Assembly (NCBI GenBank): GCA_007922195.1
Contig: ML682038.1
Span: 6,022,689 to 6,086,688, forward strand
Source: Podocnemis expansa
Taxonomy: Eukaryota > Chordata > Testudines > Podocnemididae
Direction of reading: 5' to 3'
Length of the DNA stretch: 64,000 bases
The position numbers were made by a program, and so were the translations under genes. This document shows positions 1-12,929 of the stretch, piece by piece; positions within the stretch are counted from its first letter, which is position 1, and each line of letters starts with the position of its first letter. The notes under the pieces are model-generated. The model saw only the letters and a list, made by a program, of their open reading frames with translations. It ran no database searches and was not told the origin of the DNA.

Positions 1-540
1 AAGTAGTTCCTGAAGCTTTAGAAACCTCCACAATTCATCCAATAATCACCATATGAAAAGATTACCTTATGCCCACTCTCTCTTACTGACATGTTGCAGA
101 ATTATTCTTCCAGTTTTGTAAGGCTGAGTAGCACAGGAATCCATTTTGGACTCCCTGCTCATGCAGATACTACACAGCTGACCTACTTGTTCAACATCTC
201 TGAGTTGACTGTAGCACACAGGTTTTGAACATATGCAGATTGGACAGAGGAGAGAAGAATTTCTCTAATGGTTACCCAGTTCTGCATGGAGCAAATAAGA
301 TGCTGGGCCATACAAAGGACAGTGGAGTGCCACACAGGAAAGAACTCCATGCTCTGGCCCTTATATGTAGGGCAGAACTGGGCAGATAAGAGAACCACTG
401 AGGAAGGAAGCAGAAAGGAAAGCTAAAACCAAAACATGGAACAGAGAACTAGAGAGTGCAGTTGCCAACTCTCATGATTTTATCACTGTTGTTGTGGTGT
501 TTCCTTGTTTTTCTTAAAGTCCCAGCTCCTAAAAAGTTCC
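1..540. other. Gene-free flank, nothing recognised
   Basis: AT-rich sequence with only short chance open frames and no recognisable repeat. Confidence 0.5.
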
Positions 541-544
541 AAAT

Positions 545-735
545 GGTTTGTTCTGCTGTAACAGACTAACCTGATCCTATGACTTACACATCCCTGCATT
601 TATTTTCCTCCCATTCTGTAAGTTCTCCCTCCTCAAGCATCTGATGAAGTGTGATTTCTCCCATGAAAGCTCATGCAACAAATAAATCTGTTAGTCTCTA
701 AAAGTGCCACAATACTCCTTGTTTGTTTAGCTCCT
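545..735 (-). repeat. Foldback-family half element
   Basis: Matches one arm of the hairpin element at 35.9-36.5 kb: GCTGTAACAG, CCTGATCCTATGA, CATTCTGTAAGTTC, ATCTGATGAAG, AAATCTGTTAGTCTCTAAA and a terminal CTCCTTGTTTGTTTAG occur in the same order. It reads in the orientation of the right arm. Confidence 0.7.
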
Positions 736-3700
736 ATAAAGTGATCCTATGAGAATCCCAACTTTCACTAGTGTTTCTAACCCTCATAGTTGCAGAGAAG
801 TTTGAAAACACACTGAGTGCATCTCAATAGCTTTAAAAAAAACCCACAAATGACAAAATAACCCCCCCACACACAAATTTGTTTATTCATGATCTCATAA
901 TTTTAAGCCAGTCTTCTGATAAGAGGTGGGGCTTGACTCATGAATTTTTAGTATGAGGCTTGAAATACTGAATACTGGGAAAGAGAAAAGTAAAAGAGAG
1001 CAAGAGGGAGGTGTACAAAGAGCTAAAGAAAAGAGCGTGCATGGGGATGCAAACATGTGAGAGAATTTCTGTTTCCATCAGAATCCCAGCAGTGGTGAAG
1101 GAGCAAGGATAGTTGATTGATCATAGAAGCCATACAGACTAAACATCTCAAAGAACCACAGTTACTTCAAGGGAAGAAACTGTTTTCTTCTTTGAGTCTT
1201 TTTGACTCAGTTGTAGTGGCTAGTAATTCATGTAGCAACAGTGGTGCAATTCCCCTAGCAACAGAAAAGGTGTTCTGAGGAGTCCTCTCAATAGCTAACT
1301 ATAGAATGAAAGAGGCAAAGTTAGAGAAGACAGCAATGAGTAGAAGGTGACAGAAGGAAACAAAAGGGGGAGAAAAGGAACAAAAGGGAGAGACCAGAGT
1401 AAAAAGGAAATGTAGGATAGAGGAATGAAGGCTAAACAGAAAGCAGGAGAAGGAAATGAAATGAGAAATGCAAATTTATTTTAACCCTACAAAACTACAC
1501 AGCACAAGCATCTCTATAATAGTTAGAACCTTTAATGCAGGATTTTGTAGAATTGTTACAGAAGTGCAGGTATAAAATAAAGGCAAAGACCACAGGAAAG
1601 GAGAAAGTTAGAGAGAAAAAAAAGTTAGTGAGGAGAAAAACTTGTATGTTAAATTAAAAGTACAGAGCTCAGTCTTCAGTAAGTTTGTAGCTACATATTT
1701 ACATGAAGTTGAAAATCAATGGCAGTTAAACCAACTAGTAGGTAATAACTGGTCCCACTATGGTTATTAAAACACTACTCATTTTGGTAAACATATTTTA
1801 GGGTTTGGGGGATGTGCCATGGGAAAAAAAAATACACAGAATTCAAAATACTTACTGACATAGAAGAACATATTCTAGAAATAATTTTGGGGTAATTTTA
1901 CAGGCTGTATTGTATAGGAAATCAGACTGGATGATCACAACAGTCTCTGCTAGTCTTACAATCTGTGGAAAGCAATGCACAAAACAGAGACTAATTCTAA
2001 AATGGCTACTGAACAGCTACAGCTGCTTTCCTCTGCAAGATTTAAAGGGCCATCCCAGAAAAATCAGCTTGAAAGACATGTCTACCAAAGGGCCCAGCTG
2101 TGCCGCTAGAGTGGGTTGATTATCAACAAGGAGTGATTGCTCTTACATACTATCACTGCCTAGCCCTGCAAGATGTTCTTTTATTAACAATCAATATTAA
2201 AATACATCATGGGAGTTGACTCTCATAGGCAAAAAAGGGTCATTTATCAAGAGAATCACATTTCTATTACCATCTGTAATACTATTAGATTTTATATCAC
2301 TAAAAGCATTTTCAAACCATAACTTGGTTTTCATAATAAGTATTGCATTTGTATATATATTTTACCTATGTAAAGAGATGGAACTAGACTAATCCATTTT
2401 GCTTTCTGATTTTTACCGATTCGTAAGATGACGTTTTGTGTTTCTGCCAGTCCAAGCTAATTTTGTCTGTTTTCCACTCACTGTTTGTCTTTCATTTATA
2501 AATATTCATATCAAATGTCTAATTACTTCCCATTTATTTACATAGGAGCCAGATCTGCCCCATACTGTATAAAACAATGCTAATTAAAAACAGATATGAA
2601 AACAATATAAAATTATTTTCAGATCTCAGTGCAGACCTTGACTCTTGAATATATGCTACCAAAGGATAACAGCAACTAATGTTCTGTATTTAAAGTCTGC
2701 TTCATAAATTAGCATACAGGCTAAATACCACCCCCACATATTTCCCATTACCTATTACCAAAAAACATACATCACTGTTACTAGAGAGACATCATTTATT
2801 TTTATGGAAGAAAGTGCTTCATTAATGGCAATTGTCTTTTGTTTATAAGGGTATTGATACACTAGCATACTTTTCCTCTAACAATTATGCTAAGGGGCAA
2901 CACTGCTATCACAACAACATTTTCATCAGCACTGACAATTTTTATACTGTGCAAGAATTAGTGTTTAAGAAGGACATGAATGCTATACAGCTGGAGAATT
3001 TTTTTTTTGGTAGTATTGATGTGATTAAGGTAAATTGGACTGGTGTGTAGTTGATATCCAGACTGATGCCAGCTACTACTACTATCTAGACAAACTCAAG
3101 TCATAAGGTCTGGATTCAAATACAACCTTATCAAAGTTCACTGATCTTTTGAAGCAGGGCTATTAGTTTGATCCTTTGTAGAAACAGATTCAGACTATGA
3201 AGTTCAAAAGCAGATCTTAATTTTCCTCAAATTCTTGATTGTTCATCTCTATGGCTGGGTTGAAACATCTCTCATACATAAGTTAGCAGATGACATATCC
3301 TTACACCAGCAGTTGACAAGAAAGACTTTGGCTCAGTCTAGCTGGCCAATAGTGTTGTTTCACCAGAAACATAGCTATTGGTGCTTTGATATTGATTGCC
3401 CATATGGTGGCTCATAAAACTAAATACCCATTTTCTGGACTATGGACTTTATGAGCCACTATGTTGACAACTAGAATATTAAAGTACCAGTACATGTATT
3501 TCTACTGGAAGTAACATCTGCAATGAGCTATCTAGCTCCCAACAATGCATTTTTCTTCATTCAAGGGGTTACACATGAGTAAACTCTCTACAGGATTAGA
3601 CCCATCGCCTGCTGTTTATATTTCCTCCTCTCCAACTACCCTGTGACAACTCTCTATCCCTTTGTTAAAATGGATCTACAGCTTCTGGTAATGCACCTGG

Positions 3701-6190
3701 GTGGGCAGGAAATCAGAAGCTGAGCTAAAGGATTGCTTTCCAAATAAGAAATGCAATTACGTATTCACTCTAAGGCCACGCCCTACTGGTATCATAGCTA
3801 GATGGGACTGGGGTCATAGAACTGAAGAAGCCGCTCCAGCTTGCATCTGGGGGTTGCATGTGAGAGAAGGGGGTCTATAGAAGAACTGGATCAGATGTAG
3901 TTAAATCAATCACACAGAGACAGAGCAAGTTCCTGCTGAAGTGAATCTTTTTCCCTTGCTAATTGATCCACTTAAATAATAACATTGCTTTGCACGTAAG
4001 ATATCTTTTCCTCTCCAGTAGTAGTAAGGTCTACTTCTTACATAACACTTTTCATCAGTAAATCTCAAAGTGCTTTGCAAAGGTCCCTATTAAGAGAATG
4101 TACAATTTCCACAGTATAGGCCTGTTGAAATAGCTCAGTATAACATATTTTAACATATTTATAGTCAGATTTACTATTTAAAAAAAAATCTTTAGCAACT
4201 CAGTGTTTTTTTCTGAGAACCACGGCTCACTTTTATAGTTCACAGATGTTAAATTATGTATACAATAATGGAAGTATGGATGATTTTCATCATTCAATTA
4301 TACGGAGGTACTATTGGTCACTACCTTATTGGCACTGCTTATCAAATTACAGTTCTGCAGCACTGATACCAGAGTCAAAACACTCTCTTGAGTGAGAGTG
4401 GCATCATTAACTACTCTTTTTTATCAACTGTGTATTGATAAAACACAAGAAGTTCATTGAAAGAAGCACTCAGATCCCCATCCCTTCCCCCACACACATA
4501 AGTTGAATATACTAGGTGGGTCTTGGTTGACTAACACTGGACACACCAACCTAAGCCACAAACAAGCCACTAAGGAGATCAGAGTGTTTCCTGGGAATCG
4601 AGAGTAGTGAATAGCCCTTGCCAGTTTTAATCTACTGTACAGAATGGATAAAACCTACAATTCTGTATTTTGTAATAAATAATACAAGATTTTATCCTAA
4701 GAGGCTATATGAATATAACCAACTTTTTATTTTTATGAAAGTTTAAGCACCACTTAATTTATTCTGTTTTTTCTTAGAACAAAACTTACAGGAGGATGGC
4801 GTGAGCCTTCTTCGTTACTGAAATTGTTACTAATAAAAATGATTGCAAATACATAGTCTTTATTAACCTTATCTTTCTTTACTAAATTGAAGGGTTTGGC
4901 TAAACCTTCATTTCAATCAACAGTAATAGTCCTGAAGCTCATGTAATCTACTGTTTACAAACAGCAATGCATATTATGTAACAATACATCTATATACATG
5001 CAGAAACAAAACTGGTTGCATTCACTTTAATAATGAGATTACATCTGTAGCATAAATCACAGTAGATGCTCCACTGTGTTCAATGACTGCTATTTCTCCC
5101 CTCTTATAGTCAGTCATATGTCTTTATTGTTTCAGTAATGTAGACAACAATTGAAAATTAAGTAGTAGTAACTATTAACTTTCAGTAAGCTTTACAGGTA
5201 CTTTATACACTAAAAAATAGACTTTTATCTCACCAAATTACAATATATAGACAAAAATTGTTATTTGCTAAAACAAAATAGCATATATTTAAATAAAAGA
5301 GAGAACTCCATGAAAAACAAGAACAATGTATACATTCTTTATTTTACAAGCATGCTGAGAATTTGTAAAAGGGTTGCCATATCAGTATTAACCATGGCAT
5401 TTTTGTATTTGCAATAAAATTTTATAATCACTATGGTTCATGTAGGTTTTTATAAGCGAGTGTTTTGAAGTAGTTCACATTTTATTGTAGTGAATGTGGT
5501 ACTAATACCAGTCAAACACCATCTTTATACCATGCTTATGCAACATTAAACTAACACTGCTGCTGTGGCACAAAGTCTGATAAAAGGGGAAGTTTGTGTG
5601 TTCAAGCAATGGAGCTCTCTTACACGCTGGTCCAAGAGTATGCAACTTATGCCTGCAGAATCCAAGAACCACCATAAACCTTGATGCTTTCTATTCCACA
5701 ACTTGCAGCTCACCCTCATAAATAAATAAAAATCCAGACACAATTTTCCCCTTCGGAAGAATGAAGAAAGAACCTCGTGACATATGCTAGTCACATTGCC
5801 TAACTCATCACTGGAGTGTGCTCAGATATCATGGTGAGGGGCACCGAACAGAAACCTTAAGAGATAGAAGACAGCAAATGCCTACTGTAATTCCTACTTC
5901 TATTTACTGCTGGTAAGATAAATGTTGGTGTCCAAAGTGCCTGAAATGTCCTAATTAGAGTACATGGCAAGACACCAAATTATTAGAACAACCATATATG
6001 GGAAATGATTGAGGGTTAAGTGAATTTTGCCACAGATTCTTCCTTACATAGAACTTCAATGGTGCAACAGTGTCTAGTCTGAGAACAAAACCATCTAGTT
6101 TCAAAATGTAGTGTGTGATGATAATTCAGTAGGAAATGTAGTCAGCCAGACTAGTAAAATAATTTATCCACTCTAGGCTACAGTCTTCTG
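736..6190. other. Gene-free flank, mostly unrecognised
   Basis: No conserved protein frame. A purine-rich strand runs roughly from 1,290 to 1,640 (GA-rich, with GGAGAAAAGGAACAAAAGGG). The remainder is AT-rich. Chance frames of 60-82 codons are not supported by any recognisable product. Confidence 0.5.
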
Positions 6191-6199
6191 GAGAATGAG

Positions 6200-6420
6200 A
6201 AGAAACCTGGTCTTTTACATAAGAGTAATTAAAGCACAGAATTGGGAGACTGAACTGGCTTAATCTTTGATAATCTGCTCTAAGATTCCTGTGCAATTTT
6301 AAGCAAATCACTTAAGGTACCTCACTACTGCCCTAATAAAACGAGGGTAATACAAAAACATGTTTGTTAAGGACTTGCAGATCTTCAGATGGGAAGTGCT
6401 ATATAAAAGCAAAGTATATA
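6200..6420. repeat. MIR-like ancient SINE fragment
   Basis: The order CTGTGCAATTTTAAGCAAAT, CACTTAAGGTACCTCACTAC, a purine-rich GAGGGTAATAC block and GGAAGTGCTATATAAA follows the MIR/CORE-SINE layout. Divergence is high, so this is a resemblance call. Confidence 0.45.
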
Positions 6421-7082
6421 TTGCACACTGGACCACTTCCTGATTCCAGGTATTTATAGTATGTTTAGGACTACGCTATATAAACACCTTGCAAGAAGGT
6501 CAGTCAAGAATAAGGTGGCAGCTAAAGGTGACTGTGACCCTATAGGACTGTGGAAGGTTTATGTGGTAATCATTTTTGCTTTGTTTTATGGCATACATTT
6601 AACATGCCCTTTTGGATAGCATGTGCACAATTTCACCATTTATTGCTCATATTAAAAATGCTCTTTATATATATATACATATAAAGTGGTGCTAGACTCA
6701 TTTTTACTATCACTCTCTGTAAATACTGTATGTCAATCTTGCACAAGCACTGAAAATTGGCTACAGCCACATGGATTTGCCAAGTATTAAAATTAAGATC
6801 ATGTTGCACATTACTTAGATTTGGAGGAATTTATAACTCTCTATTTGCCAAGTATTCTGGGCAGGGCCTATTTCCTTCCTTGTGCTTGTATACTGCCCTG
6901 CTCGACTCCAGGCTTTGGGTACTAGCATAATAAAACAACCTATACCACTGTATTTCACAAAAAGAAATGCAGTACAAGTTGGATATCCATTCATTAAGAT
7001 AGATCTCCAGCCATCTCTAGTGACTAATTCAGCTGATCTCAGATTTATTTGGCAGAGAGATTCTGCCTCACTTTTGCTCACG

Positions 7083-7440
7083 AAGGGTCTGTCTGCACAG
7101 AAAAAATTGCACTGGTTAACTTAAACCCCCCATTGTGTGGACATTGGTTTAAACCTAGCTTATGTAGGTCTAGCTTGCAGTTAAAGGGGTATAAAATTGG
7201 GTTTAAATGGATACAACTGTCACCATGCAAAGCTAGACGAGTTTAAAACCAAGCTCTTTATTAGGCCATGTCTGCACTGCTGAGTTTACAGCAGCACAGC
7301 TGCACAAAGATCATGTGTGTACCTGCTCTATGACAATGAGAGGAAGCTCTCCTGTCAACATAAGAAAGCCACCTTAATGAGTGGCAGTAGCTGTGTCAAT
7401 GGGAGCAGCTCTCCCCCCACAGCCTTGTGCACATATGTTT
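7083..7440. repeat. hAT-like miniature element fragments
   Basis: Two stretches start with motifs typical of sauropsid hAT miniature elements: GGGTCTGTCTGCACAG at 7,085 and GGCCATGTCTGCACTGCTGA at 7,263, followed by CAGCAGCACAGCTGCAC. No clean target-site duplication was read. Boundaries are approximate. Confidence 0.45.
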
Positions 7441-9464
7441 TATACTAGCAAAATTTATGTCATGGGGGGGAGGTTTATTTCACAACCCTGAGACACAAGA
7501 TTTGCACAAGTTTGAGAGTAAACTAGACCTCATGATATCAGTATTGTTTTCTGTATGTAAACTGCAAGAAAGGACAGATATATTTAATTCCTGTTTTAAT
7601 TTAATAGAAAGCTGTTGCACTAAGCTTTAGAAGAGATCTTAACAGCAAGTCTCACTCACTCCTCCTAGTCAGATCCTGCACACACTGAGGCATTCTTCAG
7701 TGAACCTTCCATTTAATCCTTCTAATCACATAATGTGTACTTAACTATGCCCAGACAGCCACAGTCATCACCTAGCTGAGTGAGGTGGTGGATGTATTTT
7801 CTTCCCCCTCTTTAGGCCCCCCCTCCCAAAATGCTTAGCTTTAATAAATTGTTTGTTTCCATTTCTGGGCACTAAAAGAATTAGTCACAGATAGAGAAGG
7901 GGAGAATTCATGATTCAGGCCTCTGCAAGGGGAAAAGAGCAAAGGCTGCTGCTGCTTTTTATTACATATATTTGTAAACTCTACTAGTTGACAGCTAGAG
8001 TGCTGTTCAGAGGCAAAAAGGAGACGCCACATTTTATTTTCCTGTGTATGCAGTTATAGGAATACTTCACACCTGCCACTTTATATCTGTCCAGGTGTTC
8101 AATGTTCTTGTTCGAGTTAGCCCCACACTCTATTCTGCCCATCAGTTTACATACCCCATGGCAAAATAAAGCAACATCAGGTATTTTTTACATGCAACAA
8201 GCCATAGGTGTTTGGGGAGAGGGAAAGCAACAGACTGCAGCATACTACACCCTGTGCTGCAACTGTTCTACAGTATTTGACAGCTATTTATGTGGAGGCA
8301 CATTTATGGGCCTTGATTTTGCCTCTTTCTACCCTATCAGCATTTTATGCTCATTATGAAAGAATATGGTAGTGATTACTGCACTATGCTCCACATGGGC
8401 TACACCTTTAGACAGCCCAGGCTCTTAAGGCAAGGCAGCAGCATCCTTGCTAAACAGTGCTTTCCAGTGGGAGTACAACACCTGCATTCTTTTAAATACA
8501 TTTCTAAGCTCAAATTTTTTCTGAAGATCCTGCTTTTACAAATTTTTTATTTTTGTTTAACTCCTTACGTCAGATATGATGGATTTTCTTATCCCTATTT
8601 AGGTCCCAGACAATACAGACAGCAATTCATGATTTCTCAAAGTTGGCAATGTTCACTCATTTCTTTCATTTCCCCAAAACAAGAGATTCTTAAGAGGTTT
8701 GGATAGTCTTCATGAACTAAATGTGTTCATTTCTGAATTCCTGTGTGTTCTTGCACTTTGCTTCATTACCAAAATCCTGGTTTAAAACTGAAAATGAGTT
8801 CTGTGAGATTGTGTCCTTGCGCTAGCTTATGCATGGTTACTCTTCAGAAAAATAAAGGGCACTTACTTGAAACCAGTGTTCTTTGCAATGATTTTAGATA
8901 TTCACTTATGTCTTTTAGGTCACCTGGTACAACTCACAGATAGAAACTCCTCCAAGCAGGACCCATTAGAGCACATGTGCATCCACTCTTTCCCTTCCCC
9001 CACTGTCTCCAAATATCCTGAGGAAAAGGTTGCATTGCCTCCTCCACCATCTCAATGCCTTTTACTGCCAACCCAGAGAAATCACAGTATGAGAAAGAGG
9101 GAAAGGTTGCTGGGAAGTGTGAATATGCAGAGTCGTCTCAGGGAACTGTAGGTATATGCAATTTTCATTTCTTCTTTGAAGGATCTTCATTTTCCTTCTT
9201 ACAGGTAGTTTGGGAAGCAGTGCTGAAAGCTCAGGAAGAGGGAATGAGTTAAATAATAACTGAAGTCCCTAATCTAGCAACTGCTCTTGAAACTAAATCC
9301 AAAGCATAATGTTTAGTAAAGGTCTGGACTGAATTCCAAGTAGCAGCATTGAAAATTTCTCCAGTAAGGACAGGTTTAAGGCAAGCAAAGGATGCTGCTA
9401 TTACTGAGACCTTACAAGACTAAGCACAGGGACCCATTACTAACCTTTTATATTCAATAGCATG
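7441..9464. other. Gene-free stretch, nothing recognised
   Basis: No protein, RNA gene or nameable repeat seen. A 119-codon frame at 8,347-8,706 has no recognisable product and is treated as chance. Confidence 0.45.
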
Positions 9465-9472
9465 GTTTAACC

Positions 9473-9646
9473 CAGTGGTTCTCAACCTTCTACAAGTCGT
9501 GACACACTTGGCAGCATATCATGACCATTCAGGACACACTAGCCTCCCCACCCCAGGATGAATTCAGCTATTTCCTTACCTCTCCATGACGCACTTACCA
9601 CTGCGCAGCAACACAGTAATGTGCCCTGACACAGTGGTTGAGAACA
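9473..9646. mobile_element. hAT-type miniature element with 8-bp target duplication
   Basis: Starts CAGTGGTTCTCAACC and ends GGTTGAGAACA, an inverted terminal repeat of the Charlie-like hAT type that has lost a few terminal bases on the right. It is flanked by perfect 8-bp direct repeats GTTTAACC at 9,465-9,472 and 9,647-9,654. At 174 bp it has no coding capacity. Confidence 0.85.
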
Positions 9647-10731
9647 GTTTAACCAATCTGAAAATAATCTGACCACCTATTATTGGGAACAACTTCTACT
9701 GGTAAGAGAAGCATTCCTATGCTGGGGTTAGCTAAAAAACCTCAATGTCACAGCTAATTGCAAGATGGAACTGATTGTTTAGCGTAAGTAGTTAACACAT
9801 ACTCTAAGAGACTGTTCCAAGTGAAGTGACCCTCTGCAGACATAGGACAAAGTGTTAGAGAAAGAAAAGACTAACAAGATCTTATTCAGGGAGACAACAC
9901 AATATGCAGCCACATTTACTGTAAATGTAAGAATAGAAACAGACATACACACACTCTCTCCACAGAAGTTCTGCAAACTAGTGTGATATAATTACTAGTC
10001 TTTTCATTTGCTGCTTGAGCTAGCCTGCTGGACAAGCAGGCTGGGTATGAAGACTGAGCCAGGCCTCTGCTGATGCTCCAAGATGACCACCTTTTATACT
10101 TGCTTGTTCTCATGTAAGTTTATTGGTCTTGCTGTGGGCTCCAACGTGATCAATGATCACCAGTCTCTTACAGACATGGCTTGTCTTGATTGTATTTTGT
10201 TTTCTTTTTTCTGGAGTGGATCCTCCTCCTTGTTTTTCAAGGATTTGTCTATATTCGTCAGCCATTAAGGTGGTAGTTGCATTTTATCAGGACAAGCTGA
10301 TCCCATTACACACCCCTTCATTCACACATGTAAGTGAAATAAACAGTGTATACACCTCAACTAAGTCTCATCAAGAATACAAAATGGAGTACTTTACTCA
10401 AGATGGAGTTCCAAATTTACAATATGGAGTCTTATCAGACATGGGCTATAATGTCTATTAAATACAAAGGCTTTAAAGGTAAATTCAATTCATTTTACCT
10501 ATTTTTACCACTACAAAAGAAGGATTACTGAGTTAGACTGTTGTGATAACCCATAAATTCAGTTGTGTCTTTAATGAGACCACAACATTTAGTGTCTATC
10601 TAAGTTATGAATTTAAGCTCCCAGGCTAATCTTTGGAAGGTACTGTGCAAGTTTTTTCTGAGTACAAAGACTGAGAAGTCAGAAACAGAATATCATTTTG
10701 TGAAAAGTGTTTGCCCATCAGTGATGGGATA

Positions 10732-10873
10732 TTCTTATCTATTATCATTTTTTTTTTTTTGGAGAATTCATTCAAGAGCATAGTGATTGTCTGGTTTCAC
10801 CCACACAGTAGTCAGGGGGCAATCAGTGCACTGGATGATGTACACCACAAGTTGTGATAGGCATGTGTAGGAC
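10732..10873 (+). repeat. Direct repeat copy A (about 140 bp)
   Basis: From TTCTTATCTATTATCATTT through GGAGAATTCATTCAAGAGCA, AATCAGTGCACTGGATGATG and GATAGGCATGTGTAGGAC this is almost identical to 11,443-11,580. Apart from a longer T run in this copy only one or two bases differ. Family unknown. Confidence 0.85.
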
Positions 10874-11099
10874 TTTCTTCAAAAGATGAGCCTGAGAACT
10901 TAAATTCATAATTTTGCTAGACAGTAAAAATCATGATCTTAAAACACTGGATTTATGACCCATTACAACAGTTTAACTCACTAATCCTCCTTTTTTGTCT
11001 TATGACTGGAAAGGTGTTAAACTGCAGAGAGCCCCTTCACCTTGGATAGTCCCTTAAAATGTGTTAACTACTTAAGCTAAACAATCTGTTCCTCTTGCA

Positions 11100-11260
11100 T
11101 TTAGCTGAGGCACTGAGTACTCTCCCCAGATCTGTAGCTCAAAAAGCATGGCTCTTTCTTCCAGCAGAAGGTTGGTCTATAAATATTACCTCACCCACCT
11201 TGTCTTGCTAAGAGCCTGGGACCAATGCAACTACAAAACTCAAACCTGATGTACTATGAC
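11100..11260. repeat. Dispersed repeat fragment (family also at 32.5 and 54.5 kb)
   Basis: Contains GGTTGGTCTATAAATATTAC, CTCACCCACCTTGTCTTGCT and GGGACCAATGCAACTACAA. The corresponding blocks occur at 54,520-54,690 and, on the other strand, at 32,530-32,650. Confidence 0.5.
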
Positions 11261-11442
11261 CCATATAATTCTTAGCATAAGGAAAAATGCAGATGATTCC
11301 CTAGAACTCTAGTTCTATTCAGACAGTATGCTAGACTATCCATAATAAAAAATTCTCATTCCTTTAGTATGTAGATTTGCAACAAATATCAGTAAATTAA
11401 TAGTATGACAAACCTCACTAGTTGCAGTAAAAACCTGGAATG

Positions 11443-11580
11443 TTCTTATCTATTGTCATTTTTTCTTGGAGAATTCATTCAAGAGCATAGTGATTGTCTG
11501 GTTTCACCCACACAGTAGTCAGGGGGCAATCAGTGCACTGGATGATGTACACCACAAGTTGTGATAGGCATGTGTAGGAC
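11443..11580 (+). repeat. Direct repeat copy B (about 140 bp)
   Basis: Second copy of the segment at 10,732-10,873, same orientation, offset about 711 bp. The 570 bp between the copies is not repeated. Confidence 0.85.
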
Positions 11581-12259
11581 CCCTTTGACTTTGTGGAAAA
11601 TATTTACAATGGCTGATCAATCATTAACCCTTCTGGCTGATGTTACAGATACAATAAACAGTTTTAAATAGATTAATAAACACTGTTTAATAGATAAACA
11701 CCTGCCCAGGGTACAAAAAGTGGCTCCATAAGCATAAATAAAACCAAATTAAGGTTCCAGGTGGATTTGAATCCCTCAAAGCAGATACATAGTAGACAAC
11801 CCCTTCATTAACCTTTTAACTGTATCCCATAAAAGAATGATCTGTCATCAAAGCACAATAAACTTAAAGAGCTTCCCAATAAACTCTTGAAAAATTAGAT
11901 AGTGTTTCAGATATTAAAACTATTGACTACTCTGAAACACAGAAACAGAAGCTGTAACAGGTGAATCAGATTTTCACCACATTCAAGGAACACATTTATT
12001 TCATTTCAAATACCACATCCTTGCAGACTTTTTTCTAAAACCAAGCAATACATTTTGAACCACCTAAGAACTGGATTGTTCAAGACAGGCAAAGCCTGAT
12101 ATCTCAAACTGTCACAAGTGGATCTGGATAAAGGATCCTGACCACTGTTGTGACAAGGCTAGAGACAAAGGGAAACACACGCAGACTTTGCCTGACAGCT
12201 GAAGCAGATCCATATACAACTGCTATCTCAGCCAACTTGGGACAATCAAGATAATCTTT

Positions 12260-12740
12260 GCTCTGTCATGACTCATCATCTTCACATCTTTCTGAACAAA
12301 TGGAAAGAAGGGAAAAAACATGCAGAAAGACCCTTCCCCAACACATCAAGAAAACATCTGAGATGGATTGACCGTTGTTTCCTTCTCTTGAACAACACAG
12401 ATGACACTTCTTATTGAAACTGGTTGCAACTAAGTTTACATTGGGCTGACCCAACACAAGAAAATCTCTGTTCCACTTGATCATTCAGGAACCATTCATG
12501 TATCTGAGAACTGTCTCTGCTGAAATTGCTAACACATTGTTCTCCCTTGAAAAATGCAGAGCTCCCAGATAAGATATTGTGTAGAATACATGAGTGCCAT
12601 AAATTGACTGCCTCTGCGCGTGACAGGGAAAAATGAATATTTTCCTTGTTGATGTAAGACATAGCATTTGTTTTGTTCATCACCACCTGAACAACCTTCG
12701 TATTTATATGGAGCAGAAAAGATCTGAGAGCTAGACAAAA
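12260..12740 (-). pseudogene. DIRS-like retroelement, RNase H/pol remnant
   Basis: Two overlapping minus-strand frames (12,411-12,686 and 12,266-12,484) carry motifs in the order expected for the RNase H portion of DIRS-type retrotransposons: a YINKE block, SRAEAVNLW, an IHEWFLNDQV block, then after a frameshift NKKCHLCCSREGNN. The change of frame shows decay. A tyrosine recombinase was not seen. The call is from recalled family layout, without a search. Confidence 0.65.
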
Positions 12741-12784
12741 CTCTTAATTCCCCTCAAAATTATAGGTAAGCATATGGTATAAAG

Positions 12785-12925
12785 CAGTGGTTTTCAAACT
12801 TTTTTCCTCAGGACCCAGTTGGAAAAAAAATCATTTATGCCTGCAATTCAGCAATTACATCTTTGAGCAATGCACTTGAGTCTTTTGGCAGTGGCAGCAA
12901 GGGGTGCCATGACTCAGTGCTGATA
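12785..12925 (+). mobile_element. hAT-type miniature element (truncated)
   Basis: Begins CAGTGGTTTTCAAACTTTTT and continues with AGGACCCAGTTGG and TGAGCAATGCACTTGAGTCT, colinear with the element at 61,523-61,688. Its right end is lost after GACTCAGTGC. It lies between the two halves of the DIRS-like fragment. Confidence 0.7.
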
Positions 12926-12929
12926 GAAG

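Noticed and set aside
8347..8706. 119-codon plus-strand frame
   Set aside because: No recognisable motif, no promoter or splice context, and AT-rich base composition like its surroundings.
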